Shown here one piece after another: positions 5,154 through 5,959 of a stretch of 5,959 nt of DNA. The DNA lies in NCBI GenBank assembly GCA_019510535.1, contig JAEKKE010000016.1:1-5959 (forward strand), in the 5' to 3' direction. Positions within the stretch are counted from its first letter, which is position 1. The number at the start of each line of letters is the position of its first letter. The notes beneath the pieces were generated by a model. The model saw nothing but the letters and a program-made list of their open reading frames with translations, did no database searches and was not told the origin of the DNA. Both the position numbers and the translations under genes were made by a program. Origin of the DNA: Acidobacteriota bacterium (GTDB lineage Bacteria; Acidobacteriota; Terriglobia; Terriglobales; Acidobacteriaceae).

Positions 5154-5959
5154 GTGACCACCACTGCATCTGAACCCCGAGTCAACAACCTCTCCAGCCA
5201 GGCTGAGGCCACAAAGCGAGTTCTGTTGCTTAAGCCCCGTGGCTTTTGCGCCGGCGTTGTGCGCGCTGTCGATATTGTGAAGATCGCGCTGGATACCTTT
5301 GGTGCGCCGATTTATGTCCGTAAAGAGATCGTTCACAACCGCTATGTCGTCAGCGACCTGGCGAAGAAGGGTGCGATCTTTGTCAATGAGCTTGATGAGG
5401 TTCCCTCCGGCGCGCGTGTAATCTTTTCGGCTCATGGCGTCTCGCCGGCGGTGCGTGCGGTTGCCAAGGAGCGTGGCTTGAAGGTGATTGATGCCACCTG
5501 TCCGTTGGTCACCAAGGTTCACGTAGAGGCGATCAAGTTTGCCAAGCAGGGGTACTCGCTGGTGTTGGTGGGGCATCGCGAGCACGAAGAGGTGGAAGGT
5601 ACTCAGGGCGAAGCGCCCGAGGTCACGCAGGTCGTTTCCACGGTGGAAGAGGTGAATAACCTCGTGGTTCCCGATCCTGACAAGGTTGCTTATCTGACCC
5701 AGACCACGCTCTCTCTGGATGAGGCGCGGGACATGATCGAGGCGCTGAAGAAGAAGTTCCCGAACATTGTCGGACCGCATGCACAGGACATCTGCTATGC
5801 CACGGAGAACCGCCAGACTGCGGTCAAGAATGTGGCGCATGGTGCGGATCTGGTGCTGGTGGTGGGCTCGAAGAACAGCTCGAATTCAAACCGTCTGGTT
5901 GAGGTCTCGCAGAATCTCGGTACGAACAGCTACCTGATCGATAAGGCTGAGGACATTCA
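5154..5959 (+). CDS. ispH: 4-hydroxy-3-methylbut-2-enyl diphosphate reductase (IspH/LytB), 3' end cut by the window
   Basis: IspH is the iron-sulfur enzyme that reduces HMBPP to IPP and DMAPP, the last step of the MEP isoprenoid pathway. The 268 codons present carry the three cluster cysteines: C32 (PRGFCAGV), C116 (DATCPLVTKVH) and C214 (DICYAT). Substrate-binding residues are also present: H61 (VHNR), H94 (SAHGVS), H144 and E146 (GHREHEEVEG), the TQTTLS loop (182-187) and the GSKNSSNSNR motif (238-247). About 50 C-terminal residues lie beyond the window. The GTG at 5154 gives an N-terminus about 20 residues longer than E. coli IspH. No in-frame ATG, GTG or TTG lies between the upstream stop at 5103 and this GTG, and inside the extension only a TTG at codon 25 could serve as a later start. 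No ribosome site lies at normal distance; see the promoter entry. It is separated from thiE by 108 nt and probably forms its own unit. Confidence 0.96.
   Translation, partial: MTTTASEPRVNNLSSQAEATKRVLLLKPRGFCAGVVRAVDIVKIALDTFGAPIYVRKEIVHNRYVVSDLAKKGAIFVNELDEVPSGARVIFSAHGVSPAVRAVAKERGLKVIDATCPLVTKVHVEAIKFAKQGYSLVLVGHREHEEVEGTQGEAPEVTQVVSTVEEVNNLVVPDPDKVAYLTQTTLSLDEARDMIEALKKKFPNIVGPHAQDICYATENRQTAVKNVAHGADLVLVVGSKNSSNSNRLVEVSQNLGTNSYLIDKAEDI

Noticed and set aside
5109..5840. Minus-strand open frame of 243 codons antisense to ispH
   Set aside because: Same reasoning: ispH is intact on the plus strand with all its cluster cysteines, and the antisense product resembles no family I know.

Overview
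The window looks like an ordinary chromosomal, housekeeping segment of a moderately high-GC Gram-negative-type bacterium. The gene order (metallophosphoesterase diverging from an M24 peptidase, then accB-accC, a small membrane protein, thiE and ispH) and the protein style suggest Acidobacteriota, perhaps Acidobacteriaceae. That placement is an inference from recall, not from a search, and I hold it at about 0.6. I see no tRNA, rRNA, insertion sequence, CRISPR array, phage gene or other mobile feature.

Layout. Positions 1-757 (minus strand, 3' end cut by the window) encode a calcineurin-like metallophosphoesterase with a twin-arginine signal. A 58-bp divergent intergenic region follows. On the plus strand come an M24 Xaa-Pro peptidase (816-1892), accB (1953-2450), accC (2492-3853), an unrecognised single-span membrane protein (3859-4410) and thiE (4413-5045). 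Gaps in this row are 60, 41, 5 and 2 nt, so it reads as one operon that tightens toward its 3' end. A 108-nt gap then precedes ispH (5154 to the window end, 3' end cut), which appears to have its own promoter.

Functions. AccB (biotin carrier) and AccC (biotin carboxylase) form the first half of acetyl-CoA carboxylase, which commits acetyl-CoA to fatty-acid synthesis. ThiE joins the two halves of thiamin. IspH makes IPP and DMAPP in the MEP pathway, whose substrate DXP is made by a thiamin-diphosphate enzyme. The M24 peptidase releases residues from peptides with proline at position 2, and the metallophosphoesterase is probably exported and hydrolyses a phosphoester. All known products are core metabolism.

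Most interesting points. The first gene of each of the three apparent transcription units (the metallophosphoesterase, the peptidase and ispH) has a -10-like hexamer ending only 6-7 nt before its start codon and no nearby Shine-Dalgarno sequence, which suggests leaderless mRNAs. A nine-codon ORF with a perfect GGAGGT ribosome site lies upstream of ispH. A GC-rich hairpin sits just before the accB ribosome site. The protein between accC and thiE is unassigned. I found no convincing new multi-gene system.
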